Assembly: GCA_964540815.1 (NCBI GenBank)
Contig: CAZIOH010000019.1
Span: 1-64,000, forward strand
DNA: 64,000 nt
Reading direction: 5' to 3'
DNA from: CAZIOH01 sp964540815
Lineage (GTDB): Bacteria; Myxococcota_A; Polyangia; Fen-1088
Shown: positions 45,848 through 54,383 of the stretch, one piece after another
Position numbering within the stretch: position 1 is the first letter of the stretch
Layout: each line of letters begins with the position of its first letter
Notes under the pieces: model-generated
What the model was told of the DNA's origin: nothing
Seen by the model: the letters and a program-made list of their open reading frames with translations, nothing else
The model's database searches: none
Position numbers and translations under genes: made by a program

Positions 45848-47751
45848 GGCAACACTTCTCCAGGGGAGGGGGTCCGATAACGGAATGTGCGTGAGGTGGT
45901 CACACCGACCAACAGATCTCGGATGTTGTAGTTCGCGCTTGCGAAGGCGGAGTAAGCAGCATCGATGGAGGCGGCGTCGGCGTCGGTGTCGGGACGGGCG
46001 ACGGCGTACCGGACCCACTGGGTGGCGAAGCACTTTCGGGCTTCGGCGCTGGTGGACAGGAGGTTGCTGAGTTGCACGGCATCCGTGATGTTCTGGTCCT
46101 GGCCGTCGAGGTGGACGGTGGCCGTGGAATCGACCGGCGAGCCGTTGTCGAGGGTGCGGTACTGGCCGATGCCGTCATAGTGCTCGAACGAGAAGCCGTA
46201 CCCGTCCATCAGGTTGTGGCAGCCCTGAGCGCAGGCGGCCTGGGAGTGCGCCGCGAAGCTCTGCCGTGAGGTCTCGCCAGGGGTGAGCGGGGGTGGGGTC
46301 GGGACGACCACGTTCTGTGGGGGCGTCAGGGCGTGGCAGAGGAGCTGCATGTACACCGCGTGGCCCCGGTAGACGCCGTTCGAGTTGTTGGCGCCGCCGT
46401 TGACGGTCAGGAAGGCCGGCATCGTCAGGAACCCCGAGCGGTTCGCGTCGAGCGTGACCTGCTGCATCTGGGTTCCGCTGACGCCCGAGAGGCCGTAGAC
46501 CGCCGCGAGATCCTTGTTCACGGAGGAGGTCTTGCTGGTGAAGAGGTCCGCGAACAACCCGGAGCCGGTCAGGATGTTGCTCGAGAAGAACGCGCGGAAC
46601 TCGGCATCCATCGCCGTCTGCAGCGCTGGAGTCCAGTTCTTGTAGGTGGTCATGTCCTTCGAGACGGTGGGGAGCGTCGTGATCTGCAGGAGTTGCGCGA
46701 AGAAGTTCTGCACCCCGGCGCTCGCGTGCCCGGCCGGATCCTGGAGCAGCCGCTTGGCCTGGGTCGCGACCTGATCGGCGGTCGTCAGCTGTCCAGCCGC
46801 GGCCGCGGCCAGCAAGGTCTGATCCGGCATGGTCGAGGTCAGGAAGTACGAAAGCCGATTGGCCAGCGCGTAGGGATCGAGCACGATCACGTTCGGGTTG
46901 GTCGCGTCATGCATGGTCGGCGTCGGACCCTGCTCCCAGTGGTAGAGGAAGCCTGGCGACTGCAGCATCTCCTCGACGATGAGCGCGATGGCGCCATTGA
47001 AGGGGAGAGCCAGCGTCGTCCGCCCGGTCTGGTAAAGGTTCTGAAAACCTTGCGTCTCCGCCGCGGTGAGGGGACGGCGGTAAGCCCGCGCGCCGAACGT
47101 CTTGAGGAAGGTCGCCAAGCACGCCGTCTCGCCGGCGGTATCCCCGGCGGTGGGGGTGCAGGTCAGGATCGAGCCAATCTTCGAGGTGATGTTGGTCGCC
47201 AGGGCCTCGGCCAGCCCCTCATACGAGTTGGCCTCGGTCGACCCGATGACCGAGGGCTCGGGGAAGGGGAACGTGTCGAACTCCGCGATGGGGAGCTCAC
47301 CCGGCACGTTGATTGCTTGCGTCGAGGTGTCGCCAAGCAGGTCGCGAACCGTGTTGATGTACTCCTCTTGCGTCAAATGACGCAGGACCATCGAACCCGC
47401 CAGGGTGGGGTCGGCGGTGGCCGCCGTTCCTGGGGTCGTGATGGGGCCGCCCGAGGAGGCGCCGGAACCGTTCGGACCGCCCGTGCCCGAGCTCTGGCTT
47501 CCCGTGCCGTTGGGGGTGCCGCTTCCTGCGCTGCCTGCCATCGGGGTGCCGCTCATGTTGACCGGCGTTCCCGATGACCCGTTGCTGGAATTGGTGCCGC
47601 CGCTTGTTGCAGAACCGCCACCCGAGGTGGTACCGGTTCCGGTTGGGCCTGTGCCACTCGAGCCGACGGGACCGACCGAGCCGGTGCAGGCCGCAGCTGC
47701 GAGCGCACAGAGCGCGAAAGGTGAGGACAGAAGGCTTGGATTTCGTCTCAT
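45844..47751 (-). CDS. DUF1592/DUF1588-type lipoprotein with CxxxCH motif (pair B)
   Basis: A 635-residue exported protein. The lipobox-like ALAAAAC near residue 22 is followed by about 90 residues of Gly/Ser/Thr-rich linker. The domain series is as in pair A: 'LRHLTQEEYINTVRDLLGD', 'GARAYRRPLTAAE', 'RGHAVYMQLLCHALTPPQNV', then 'CAQGCHNLMDGYGFSFEHYD'. Here the heme-like motif is CxxxCH, one residue longer than the CxxCH of pair A, and DPxGF reads DGYGF. GGAAG supports ATG 47751. It is first gene of pair B, the opposite order to pair A. Confidence 0.82.
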   Translation of the reverse strand: MRRNPSLLSSPFALCALAAAACTGSVGPVGSSGTGPTGTGTTSGGGSATSGGTNSSNGSSGTPVNMSGTPMAGSAGSGTPNGTGSQSSGTGGPNGSGASSGGPITTPGTAATADPTLAGSMVLRHLTQEEYINTVRDLLGDTSTQAINVPGELPIAEFDTFPFPEPSVIGSTEANSYEGLAEALATNITSKIGSILTCTPTAGDTAGETACLATFLKTFGARAYRRPLTAAETQGFQNLYQTGRTTLALPFNGAIALIVEEMLQSPGFLYHWEQGPTPTMHDATNPNVIVLDPYALANRLSYFLTSTMPDQTLLAAAAAGQLTTADQVATQAKRLLQDPAGHASAGVQNFFAQLLQITTLPTVSKDMTTYKNWTPALQTAMDAEFRAFFSSNILTGSGLFADLFTSKTSSVNKDLAAVYGLSGVSGTQMQQVTLDANRSGFLTMPAFLTVNGGANNSNGVYRGHAVYMQLLCHALTPPQNVVVPTPPPLTPGETSRQSFAAHSQAACAQGCHNLMDGYGFSFEHYDGIGQYRTLDNGSPVDSTATVHLDGQDQNITDAVQLSNLLSTSAEARKCFATQWVRYAVARPDTDADAASIDAAYSAFASANYNIRDLLVGVTTSRTFRYRTPSPGEVLP

Positions 47752-48123
47752 GTTCTTCCGACGGACCAGTTGCTCGTGGGGCTGAAACAAGCTCACGATC
47801 CCTCCCGTTCATGCCGCACTCCGCGTGATGTGCGGGCGAACACCAAGCGGTTCGCACGCGCGGCCACCGGCGACACGAAAACCGGCTGCCCGCGTCGAGA
47901 TCAGCCGATCCGTGCGCCGGGCCGCGCCCAACGCTCCATCTTACCACGCTCCCCCGTGCCGCGCCTCACTTCAGGGCGGCGGCGTGACCTTCAACACGCA
48001 CGGATGCACGGATGCACGGATGGACGTACGGCCAGAGCTATGGGGGGATGAGACCCGCGAGAGCGGCCCAAGGGTCTCCCGTCCCCGGGGGCGGGATGAC
48101 GCGGGGGCGCAGACCCTCGGGAC
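47752..48123. other. 372-bp gap upstream of DUF pair B, no gene
   Basis: I see no credible gene. An inverted repeat GCGAAC (47836-47841), 8 bp, GTTCGC (47850-47855) may be an operator for the minus-strand DUF pair. A short tandem repeat lies at 47998-48021. No convincing promoter could be picked by eye. Confidence 0.5.
47998..48021. repeat. 8-bp tandem repeat, three copies
   Basis: GCACGGAT is repeated exactly three times. Non-coding, between hsp20 and the DUF pair B promoter side. Confidence 0.9.
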
Positions 48124-48549
48124 TCAGTCGGCCCGGACCGTGATCTGACGGGGCTTGGCCCGCTCTTGCTTGGGCAACTCGAGACGCAGTACACCGTCGG
48201 CCAATCGCGCGTCGATCTTCCCCTGGTCGATGGTCTCGGACAGGGTGAACTGCCGGAAATAGGTGCCGGGCTCGAACTCGCGCAGCACGCTGACCTCCAC
48301 CGGAGACTCGGCGCGCGCGACCCGGCCACTCAGGGTGAGGACGCTCTCCCGCAGATCGATGCGCACATCCGTCGCCTTCACGCCAGGCATGTCCGCCAGC
48401 ACCGTGATGGCATTGGCGCTCTCGAAGATGTCGACCTGCGGCCAGTAGACGGGGCCAGTTCGAGTCTGCTCGGGGCCCCCCGGACCCGTCCCGCTGGTGG
48501 TGGGCTCGATCTTCGCACCGTCGGTCTTCAAATCACGTGACGTTGACAT
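48124..48549 (-). CDS. Hsp20/alpha-crystallin small heat-shock protein (second copy of pair)
   Basis: A 141-residue small heat-shock protein. The alpha-crystallin domain covers about residues 35-135: 'PQVDIFESANAITVLADMPGV', 'LTLSGRV', and the closing 'GVLRLELPKQE', the usual G-V-L-x-L-x-P form. The short N-terminal arm is Pro/Thr-rich. It holds unfolding proteins in a refoldable state. GGAAGGAG about ten bases upstream supports ATG 48549. It follows the other hsp20 by 22 bp and is probably cotranscribed with it. Confidence 0.92.
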   Translation of the reverse strand: MSTSRDLKTDGAKIEPTTSGTGPGGPEQTRTGPVYWPQVDIFESANAITVLADMPGVKATDVRIDLRESVLTLSGRVARAESPVEVSVLREFEPGTYFRQFTLSETIDQGKIDARLADGVLRLELPKQERAKPRQITVRAD

Positions 48550-48571
48550 CGCTCTTTCGCTCCTTCCGGAT

Positions 48572-49039
48572 TCAGCTCTTGACCACGATCTGACGTGGCT
48601 TGGTTTCTTCGGCCTTCGGCACGGTCAACGTCAGCACGCCGTCGGCGGAGCGGGCGTCGACCCGATCGGCGGCGATCTCGGTGGGCAGGGTGATGACCCG
48701 GCTGAAGGCCTCCTCGGCGCGCTCGCGGCGGTGGTAGCTGACCTTGTTGTCGATCTCCGGCGGGATCTCTCGCTTCCCGGAGATCGTCACGCGGTTGCGC
48801 AACGCCGAGATGGAGATGTCGCTGCCCTTGACGCCTGGAACCACCGCCCGAACGTAGAAGTTGTTGTCGTCCTGGCTGACGTTCACGGGCGGGAACAGGC
48901 CGGCGCTCGCCTCGGCTTCCGGGTTGTCCCGCGCGGAATCCAGCAAGCGGAGCATCCCGCGGCGGAGTTGCTCGAAGTCCTGAAATGGATTGTCGAATGG
49001 ATTGAAGCTCGGTCGTGCCCAGATCCTTCTCGTCAACAT
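48572..49039 (-). CDS. Hsp20/alpha-crystallin small heat-shock protein (first copy of pair)
   Basis: A 155-residue small heat-shock protein. An N-terminal arm rich in Phe, Arg and Asn (NPFDNPFQDFEQLRRGM) is typical of bacterial class A Hsp20. The alpha-crystallin domain has 'PPVNVSQDDNNFYVRAVVPGV', 'ITLPTEI' and 'DGVLTLTVPKAEETKPRQI'. AGGAGGAG directly upstream supports ATG 49039. It is the promoter-proximal gene; tandem Hsp20 pairs often co-assemble. Confidence 0.93.
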   Translation of the reverse strand: MLTRRIWARPSFNPFDNPFQDFEQLRRGMLRLLDSARDNPEAEASAGLFPPVNVSQDDNNFYVRAVVPGVKGSDISISALRNRVTISGKREIPPEIDNKVSYHRRERAEEAFSRVITLPTEIAADRVDARSADGVLTLTVPKAEETKPRQIVVKS

Positions 49040-49046
49040 GCGTCTC

Positions 49047-49106
49047 CTCCTGCAATGGCGCGCGGTCGGCCGCTCGAACCAGCGGCCTCACGCTCGCGTG
49101 CAGGAG
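49047..49106 (-). promoter_or_regulatory. possible thermosensor-like leader of the hsp20 pair
   Basis: On the minus strand the ribosome-binding segment TGCAGGAG (49054-49047) is complementary over eight bases to CTCCTGCA (49106-49099). Between them lies a perfect hairpin, GGCCGCT/AGCGGCC, loop GGTTCG (49087-49068). Such pairing could mask the ribosome-binding site at low temperature. Caveat: a start at the predicted promoter (near 49097) would leave the upstream arm untranscribed. Confidence 0.3.
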
Positions 49107-49131
49107 ATAAGCACCACCGGTCTGGCGTCAA
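49104..49131 (-). promoter_or_regulatory. promoter of the hsp20 pair
   Basis: Minus strand: TTGACG (49131-49126), 16-bp spacer, TATCTC (49109-49104). The predicted start near 49097 gives a leader of about 58 nt. It looks like a sigma70-type box; a sigma32 -10 (CCCCAT) is not seen. Confidence 0.5.
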
Positions 49132-49273
49132 GGAAAGCGGAAGGCGGAAGGCGGAAACCGGAAAGCAGGCGGGCGGGTCTTGCGGGGTGGACGAGACGTC
49201 CCGCCATGGTCATGGGATGTTCGTGCAATTGCCTCGGTGAACCGAGGTCGAGAGGTGAGATGATGCACACACC

Positions 49274-51790
49274 ATGGATGCTGTGAAGGAGACCCCCACG
49301 GACACCGCCGGATTCCAGGCGCTCGAGGAGCTCGCGCTCGACATGCGCAGCTCCTGGAATCATGCGACCGACCAGGTGTGGCGGGCGCTCGATCCAGAGC
49401 TCTGGGAGCTGACCCACAACCCGTGGGTCGTCCTGCAGACCACCGCGCGCGATCGGATCGACCGGGTGCTGGCGGACTCGGTGTTTCGGCACGAGGTCGA
49501 CCGGGTGCTCGAATCCAGGCGGCGGGCCGCGGAGGCGCCGGCCTGGTTTCAGGAGCAGCACCCCCGCGCGGCGCTCACGTGCGCGGCGTACTTCAGCATG
49601 GAGTTCATGCTCAGCGAGGCCTTGCCCATCTACTCTGGAGGCCTCGGCAACGTGGCGGGGGATCAGCTCAAGGCCACCAGCGATCTCGGCATTCCAGTGG
49701 TGGGCGTGGGCCTGCTGTACCAGCAAGGGTACTTTCGTCAGGTCATCGACAAGGCCGGTGAGCAGCAGGCCCTCTTCCCGTACAACGACCCCGGGCAGCT
49801 CCCGATCGCGCCACTGCGGCGCCCGAATGGCGAGTGGCTGCGCCTCGAGATCGTGCTGCCCGGATACTCCGTCTGGCTCAGGGCCTGGCAGGTGCGGGTC
49901 GGACGGGTGGTGCTCTACCTGCTCGACACCAACGACGCGGCAAACATCCCCGTGCACCGCGGAATCACCAGTCAGCTCTACGGGGGTGGACCCGAGCTCC
50001 GGCTCCAGCAGGAGCTGGTGCTCGGCATCGGAGGCTGGCGTCTGCTCACGGAGCTCGGGATCGCGCCCGAGGTCTGTCACCTCAACGAGGGCCACGCGGC
50101 CTTCGCCGTGCTGGAGCGCGCCCGCGGGTTCATGCAGGAAACGGCGCAGCCGTTCGACGTGGCGCTGGCCGTGACCCGGGCGGGAAATCTCTTCACCACG
50201 CACACGGCGGTGGCCGCCGGCTTCGATCGTTTTCCTCCGGCCCTGATCGAGAGCTATCTCGGGGACTATGCCCGGACCAAGCTCGGTGTGACGGTGCATG
50301 AGCTGCTGGCGCTCGGTCGGCAGAACCCCGAGGACGGCAACGAGGGCTTCAACATGGCCTACCTGGCCATCCGGGGCAGCCGTGCCATCAACGGCGTGAG
50401 CCGCCTGCACGGGAGGGTGAGCCGGCGAATGTTCCAGCCGCTGTTTCCGCGCTGGCCCGAGGCCGAGGTCCCGGTTGGCCACATCACCAATGGGGTGCAC
50501 ATGCCCACCTGGGACTCGGCCGCGGCCGACGAGCTGTGGACGGAGTCCTGCGGCAAGAGTCGCTGGCTCGGAACCGCCAGCACCCTCGCGGAGAACATCC
50601 GCGGGATCCCGGACGCCAAGCTCTGGCAACTCCGCACGACGGCCCGACGATCCCTCATCGAATACACCCGAGAACGGATGACCCGTCAGCTGGCGGCCTC
50701 CGGACTCGGACCGGAGGTGGTCGACTGGGCGAGGACCCTGTTCCACCCTGACACCCTGACCCTGGGGTTCGCGCGGCGCTTCGCCACGTACAAGCGGCCG
50801 AACCTGCTGCTGCACGATCCAGCGCGGCTGTTGCGCATCCTGTCCAGCGCCGAGCGTCCGGTGCAGCTGATCATCGCTGGCAAGGCCCATCCGGAGGACC
50901 AGGCCGGACGGGCCCTGATCCGGGAATGGATCCAGTTCATCCGACGACCCGAGGTCCGTCCGCACGTCGTCTTCCTCAGCGACGACGACATGCTGCTCAC
51001 GGAACACCTGGTCCAGGGGGTGGATGTGTGGCTCAATACCCCGCGGCGCCCGTGGGAGGCCAGCGGAACCAGCGGCATGAAGCTGCTGGTCAACGGTGGC
51101 CTCAACCTCTCCGAGCTCGACGGCTGGTGGGCGGAGGCGTATGCGCCCGACGTCGGGTGGGCGCTCGGCGATGGGCAGGAGCACGGCGACGATCCCGCCT
51201 GGGACGCGGCCGAGGCGGCGGCCCTCTACGAACTGCTCGAACGTCAGGTGATCCCCGCGTTTCACGACCGAGCGCCGAACGGAATCCCCACGCGGTGGGT
51301 GGCCCGCGTGCGCGAGAGCATGGCCCGCCTGACCCCGCTCTTCTCGGCCAGCCGGACCGTCCGCGAGTACACGGAGCGGCACTACTTGCCCGCTGCGGCC
51401 GCCTACCGCTCCCGCGCCGCGGAGGGCGGAGCGGCGGGGAAGCACCTCGTCGCCTGGCAGCGACGGCTGACGGCCGCGTGGCCCGCCCTCCACTTCGGCG
51501 AGCTGCGGGTCACCAGCAGCGCGGCCGATCACCGGTTCGAGGTGGACCTCGCTCTCGGTGAGCTGCCGCCGGCAGCCCTGCGCGTCGAGCTCTGCGCCGA
51601 GGGCCTCGAGGGATTGACCACCACCGAGATGCAACCCACTCCCCGCACCCAGGACGGGACGGCCCCGCGGACCTATGTCGTGACGATTCCCGCCACCAGG
51701 CCCGCGGGCGACTACACGGCGCGGGTCATCCCGAGGATCGAAGGGGCGGCCATCCCGCTCGAGGCCGCGATGATCCTCTGGCAACGCTGA
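49274..51790 (+). CDS. glgP: alpha-glucan (glycogen) phosphorylase, GT35
   Basis: An 838-residue enzyme releasing glucose-1-phosphate from glycogen or maltodextrin. Its N-terminus (ALEELALDMRSSWNHATDQV) and 'AYFSMEFMLSEALPIYSGGLGN' define the shorter, bacterial alpha-glucan phosphorylase subfamily. 'HLNEGHAAF', 'GHITNGVHMPTWDS' and the pyridoxal-phosphate-site region 'EASGTSGMKLLVNGGLNLS' complete the active site. The C-terminal 100 residues form an extra beta-rich extension ('VELCAEGLEGLTTTEM') like those of its subfamily. It is divergent from the hsp20 pair and convergent with the phosphoketolase gene. Confidence 0.94.
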   Translation: MDAVKETPTDTAGFQALEELALDMRSSWNHATDQVWRALDPELWELTHNPWVVLQTTARDRIDRVLADSVFRHEVDRVLESRRRAAEAPAWFQEQHPRAALTCAAYFSMEFMLSEALPIYSGGLGNVAGDQLKATSDLGIPVVGVGLLYQQGYFRQVIDKAGEQQALFPYNDPGQLPIAPLRRPNGEWLRLEIVLPGYSVWLRAWQVRVGRVVLYLLDTNDAANIPVHRGITSQLYGGGPELRLQQELVLGIGGWRLLTELGIAPEVCHLNEGHAAFAVLERARGFMQETAQPFDVALAVTRAGNLFTTHTAVAAGFDRFPPALIESYLGDYARTKLGVTVHELLALGRQNPEDGNEGFNMAYLAIRGSRAINGVSRLHGRVSRRMFQPLFPRWPEAEVPVGHITNGVHMPTWDSAAADELWTESCGKSRWLGTASTLAENIRGIPDAKLWQLRTTARRSLIEYTRERMTRQLAASGLGPEVVDWARTLFHPDTLTLGFARRFATYKRPNLLLHDPARLLRILSSAERPVQLIIAGKAHPEDQAGRALIREWIQFIRRPEVRPHVVFLSDDDMLLTEHLVQGVDVWLNTPRRPWEASGTSGMKLLVNGGLNLSELDGWWAEAYAPDVGWALGDGQEHGDDPAWDAAEAAALYELLERQVIPAFHDRAPNGIPTRWVARVRESMARLTPLFSASRTVREYTERHYLPAAAAYRSRAAEGGAAGKHLVAWQRRLTAAWPALHFGELRVTSSAADHRFEVDLALGELPPAALRVELCAEGLEGLTTTEMQPTPRTQDGTAPRTYVVTIPATRPAGDYTARVIPRIEGAAIPLEAAMILWQR

Positions 51791-51851
51791 GCACCGACCC
51801 GCCGGCGACGGGTCGGGCGAAGCGTGTCGGGCGAAGCGGATCGGCCGCTGC

Positions 51852-54266
51852 TCATCGGGCCGCCGAGGGCTCCTCCCAGACCCAGTTGCGAATCTCGGGC
51901 AGGTCCTGTCCGTGCTTGCAGATGTACTGCCGGTGCTCGACGAGCTTGTCCATGAGCAGCTGCTTGAGATAGACCCCCTTGGTCCTGGCCTGCGGGACGC
52001 GGTCGATGAGATCCATCACCAGGTGGAAGCGATCGAGATCATTGAGCACGGTCATGTCGAAGGGCGTGGTGATGGTGCCCTCCTCCTTGTAACCGCGCAC
52101 GTGAATGTTGTGGTGGTTGGTCCGCCGGTAGGTCAGCCGGTGAATCAGCCAGGGGTAGGCATGGAAGGCGAAGATCACCGGCTTGTCCCGGGTGAACAGC
52201 TCGTCGAAGTCCCGGTCCGGCAGTCCATGCGGGTGCTCGGATTCGGGCTGAAGCTTCATCAGGTCGACCACGTTGACCACCCGGACCTTCAGTTCTGGCA
52301 GGTGCTGGCGCACGATCGACACCGCCGCCAGGGTCTCGAGGGTCGGGACGTCGCCACAGCAGGCCATGACCACGTCCGGCTCGCTCCCCTGATCGTTGCT
52401 GGCCCACGGCCAGATCCCCAGGCCCTCGCTGCAGTGCTTGAGGGCCGCATCCATCGTGAGCCACTGCGGTGCGGGGTGCTTGCCCGCAACCACCACATTG
52501 ACGTAGTGTCGGCTCCGAAGGCAGTGGTCCACGACCGATAGCAGGCAGTTGGCGTCGGGCGGCAGGTACACCCGAACGATCTCGGCCTTCTTGTTGACCA
52601 CGTGGTCGATGAAGCCCGGGTCCTGGTGGGTGAACCCGTTGTGGTCCTGACGCCACACGTGGGAGGCGAGGAGGTAGTTCAGGGAGGCCAGCTTGCGCCG
52701 CCAGGGCAGCCCGGCGGTGACCTTCAGCCACTTGGCGTGCTGGTTGAACATCGAGTCCACGATGTGAATGAAGGCCTCGTAGCAGTTGAACAGCCCGTGG
52801 CGCCCGGTCAGCAGATACCCTTCCAGCCATCCCTCGCACTGGTGTTCGCTCAGCATCTCCATGACCCGGCCCGTCGGGGCCAGGAACTCGTCGTTCGGCA
52901 CCGTGGCCGCGTCCCACTGGCGCCGGGTCTCATCGAACAGAGCCTCCAGCCCGTTCGAGAGGGTCTCGTCCGGGCCGAAGATCCGGAAGTTCCGCGCCTG
53001 ACCGTTGAGCTTGGTCACGTCCCGCAGGAACCGCCCGAGCACGTGGGTGTCGCCCACCCCGAGCACACCCGGGGTGGGGACCGGCACGGCATGGTCCCGG
53101 AAGTCCGGCATGCGAAGATCACGCAGAAGCATGCCGCCATTCGCGTGCGGATTGGCGCCCATCCGGCGCTCGCCGACCGGGGCCAGCTCGGCCAGCTCTG
53201 GCCGCAGTCGGCCCTGCGGATCGAAGAGCTCCTCCGGCCGATAGCTCCTCAGCCACTGCTCGAGCTCGGTCAGGTGCGCGGGCGGGCTGGTCGGCGACAC
53301 CGCCAGGGGCACCTGGTGCGCCCGGAAGGTCCCCTCGATCTGGCGACCATCCACCGTCTTCGGCCCGGTCCAGCCTTTGGGGGAATCGAGCACGATCATC
53401 GGCCAGCGTGGGCGTTCGAGCTGGCCGACCTTGTCGTCCTTGCCGACCTTGTCGTACTGGCGCGCCCGCCTCTGGATCGCCTGGATCTGCTCGACCGCCT
53501 GGTCGAGCGCCGTGGCCATGGCCTGGTGCATGGGCAGAGGCTCGTGCCCCTGCACGAAGATAGGCGTCCACCCGTATCCGCGCAGGAGCTGTTCGAGCTC
53601 CTCTCGGGTGATCCGGGCCAGGACCGTGGGGTTCGAGATCTTGTAGCCGTTGAGGTGCAGGATCGGCAAGACGGCCCCATCCGTGGCCGGATCGAGGAAC
53701 TTGTTCGAGTGCCAGGCGGTGGCCAAGGGCCCGGTCTCCGCCTCGCCGTCGCCGACCACGCACGCCACGATCAGGCCGGGGTTGTCGAAGACCGCGCCAA
53801 AGGAGTGGCTGAGGGAGTAGCCGAGCTCACCCCCCTCGTGGATCGATCCGGGGCACTCCGGAGAGGCGTGGCTCGGGATCCCGCCGGGGAACGAGAACTG
53901 CAGGAAGAGCTTGCGCAACCCGGCCTCGTCCTGGCTGATCTCGGGGTAGATCTCGCTGTAGGTGCCCTCGAGGTAGGTGTTGCCGACGACAGCCGGGCCG
54001 CCGTGACCCGGACCCGAGACGTAGATCATGTCGAGGTCGTACTTCTTGATCACCCGGTTCAGGTGCACGTAGATGAAGTTCTGCCCGGGGGTGGTTCCCC
54101 AGTGTCCGAGCAACATGTGCTTGATGTCCCCGAGCGCGAGCGGTCGCTTCAGTAAAGGATTGTCGAAGAGGTAGATCTGCCCGACCGACAGGTAGTTCGC
54201 TGCCCGCCAGTAGGCGTCCATCCTGGCGAGAAGGTCCGGGGTCAGGGTCTCGAGGCGATTCTGCAT
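51852..54266 (-). CDS. xfp: xylulose-5-phosphate/fructose-6-phosphate phosphoketolase
   Basis: An 804-residue thiamine-diphosphate enzyme splitting xylulose-5-phosphate or fructose-6-phosphate into acetyl phosphate plus an aldose phosphate. It has 'ANYLSVGQIYLFDNPLLKRPL', 'HWGTTPGQNFIYVHLNR', 'YVSGPGHGGPAVV', the ThDP-binding 'CVVGDGEAETGPLATAWHSNKF', and 'TGRHGLFNCYEAFIHIVDSM'. Length is that of the family. AAGGAGCCG upstream supports ATG 54266. Acetyl phosphate can yield ATP through acetate kinase. The gene runs divergently from mtfA. Confidence 0.95.
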   Translation of the reverse strand: MQNRLETLTPDLLARMDAYWRAANYLSVGQIYLFDNPLLKRPLALGDIKHMLLGHWGTTPGQNFIYVHLNRVIKKYDLDMIYVSGPGHGGPAVVGNTYLEGTYSEIYPEISQDEAGLRKLFLQFSFPGGIPSHASPECPGSIHEGGELGYSLSHSFGAVFDNPGLIVACVVGDGEAETGPLATAWHSNKFLDPATDGAVLPILHLNGYKISNPTVLARITREELEQLLRGYGWTPIFVQGHEPLPMHQAMATALDQAVEQIQAIQRRARQYDKVGKDDKVGQLERPRWPMIVLDSPKGWTGPKTVDGRQIEGTFRAHQVPLAVSPTSPPAHLTELEQWLRSYRPEELFDPQGRLRPELAELAPVGERRMGANPHANGGMLLRDLRMPDFRDHAVPVPTPGVLGVGDTHVLGRFLRDVTKLNGQARNFRIFGPDETLSNGLEALFDETRRQWDAATVPNDEFLAPTGRVMEMLSEHQCEGWLEGYLLTGRHGLFNCYEAFIHIVDSMFNQHAKWLKVTAGLPWRRKLASLNYLLASHVWRQDHNGFTHQDPGFIDHVVNKKAEIVRVYLPPDANCLLSVVDHCLRSRHYVNVVVAGKHPAPQWLTMDAALKHCSEGLGIWPWASNDQGSEPDVVMACCGDVPTLETLAAVSIVRQHLPELKVRVVNVVDLMKLQPESEHPHGLPDRDFDELFTRDKPVIFAFHAYPWLIHRLTYRRTNHHNIHVRGYKEEGTITTPFDMTVLNDLDRFHLVMDLIDRVPQARTKGVYLKQLLMDKLVEHRQYICKHGQDLPEIRNWVWEEPSAAR

Positions 54267-54341
54267 CGGCGGCTCCTTGCGTCGGTTCCTCAGCAGTCTG
54301 GCCGCTCGGGTCCGGGGCCGCCCGATCCAATTGCGAATCAT

Positions 54342-54377
54342 GCAAGGATGGTGGCAAGGATGGTTGCAAGGATGGTG
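54342..54377 (+). repeat. 12-bp tandem repeat carrying AAGGA motifs, before mtfA
   Basis: GCAAGGATGGTK repeats three times (54342-54353, 54354-54365, 54366-54377). Each copy holds an AAGGA ribosome-binding-like sequence and an in-frame ATG. The last AAGGA lies seven bases before the mtfA ATG, so the array is also the mtfA initiation region. Confidence 0.9.
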
Positions 54378-54383
54378 GAATGA
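54348..54383 (+). CDS. possible 11-codon leader ORF coupled to mtfA
   Basis: ATG 54348 opens a frame made by the 12-bp repeats (MVARMVARMVE) whose TGA at 54381-54383 overlaps the mtfA start ATG at 54380-54382. Each repeat supplies a candidate start. Translation of the leader could affect mtfA initiation, and loss or gain of units would keep the leader frame and coupling. There is no proof that it is translated. Confidence 0.35.
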   Translation: MVARMVARMVE

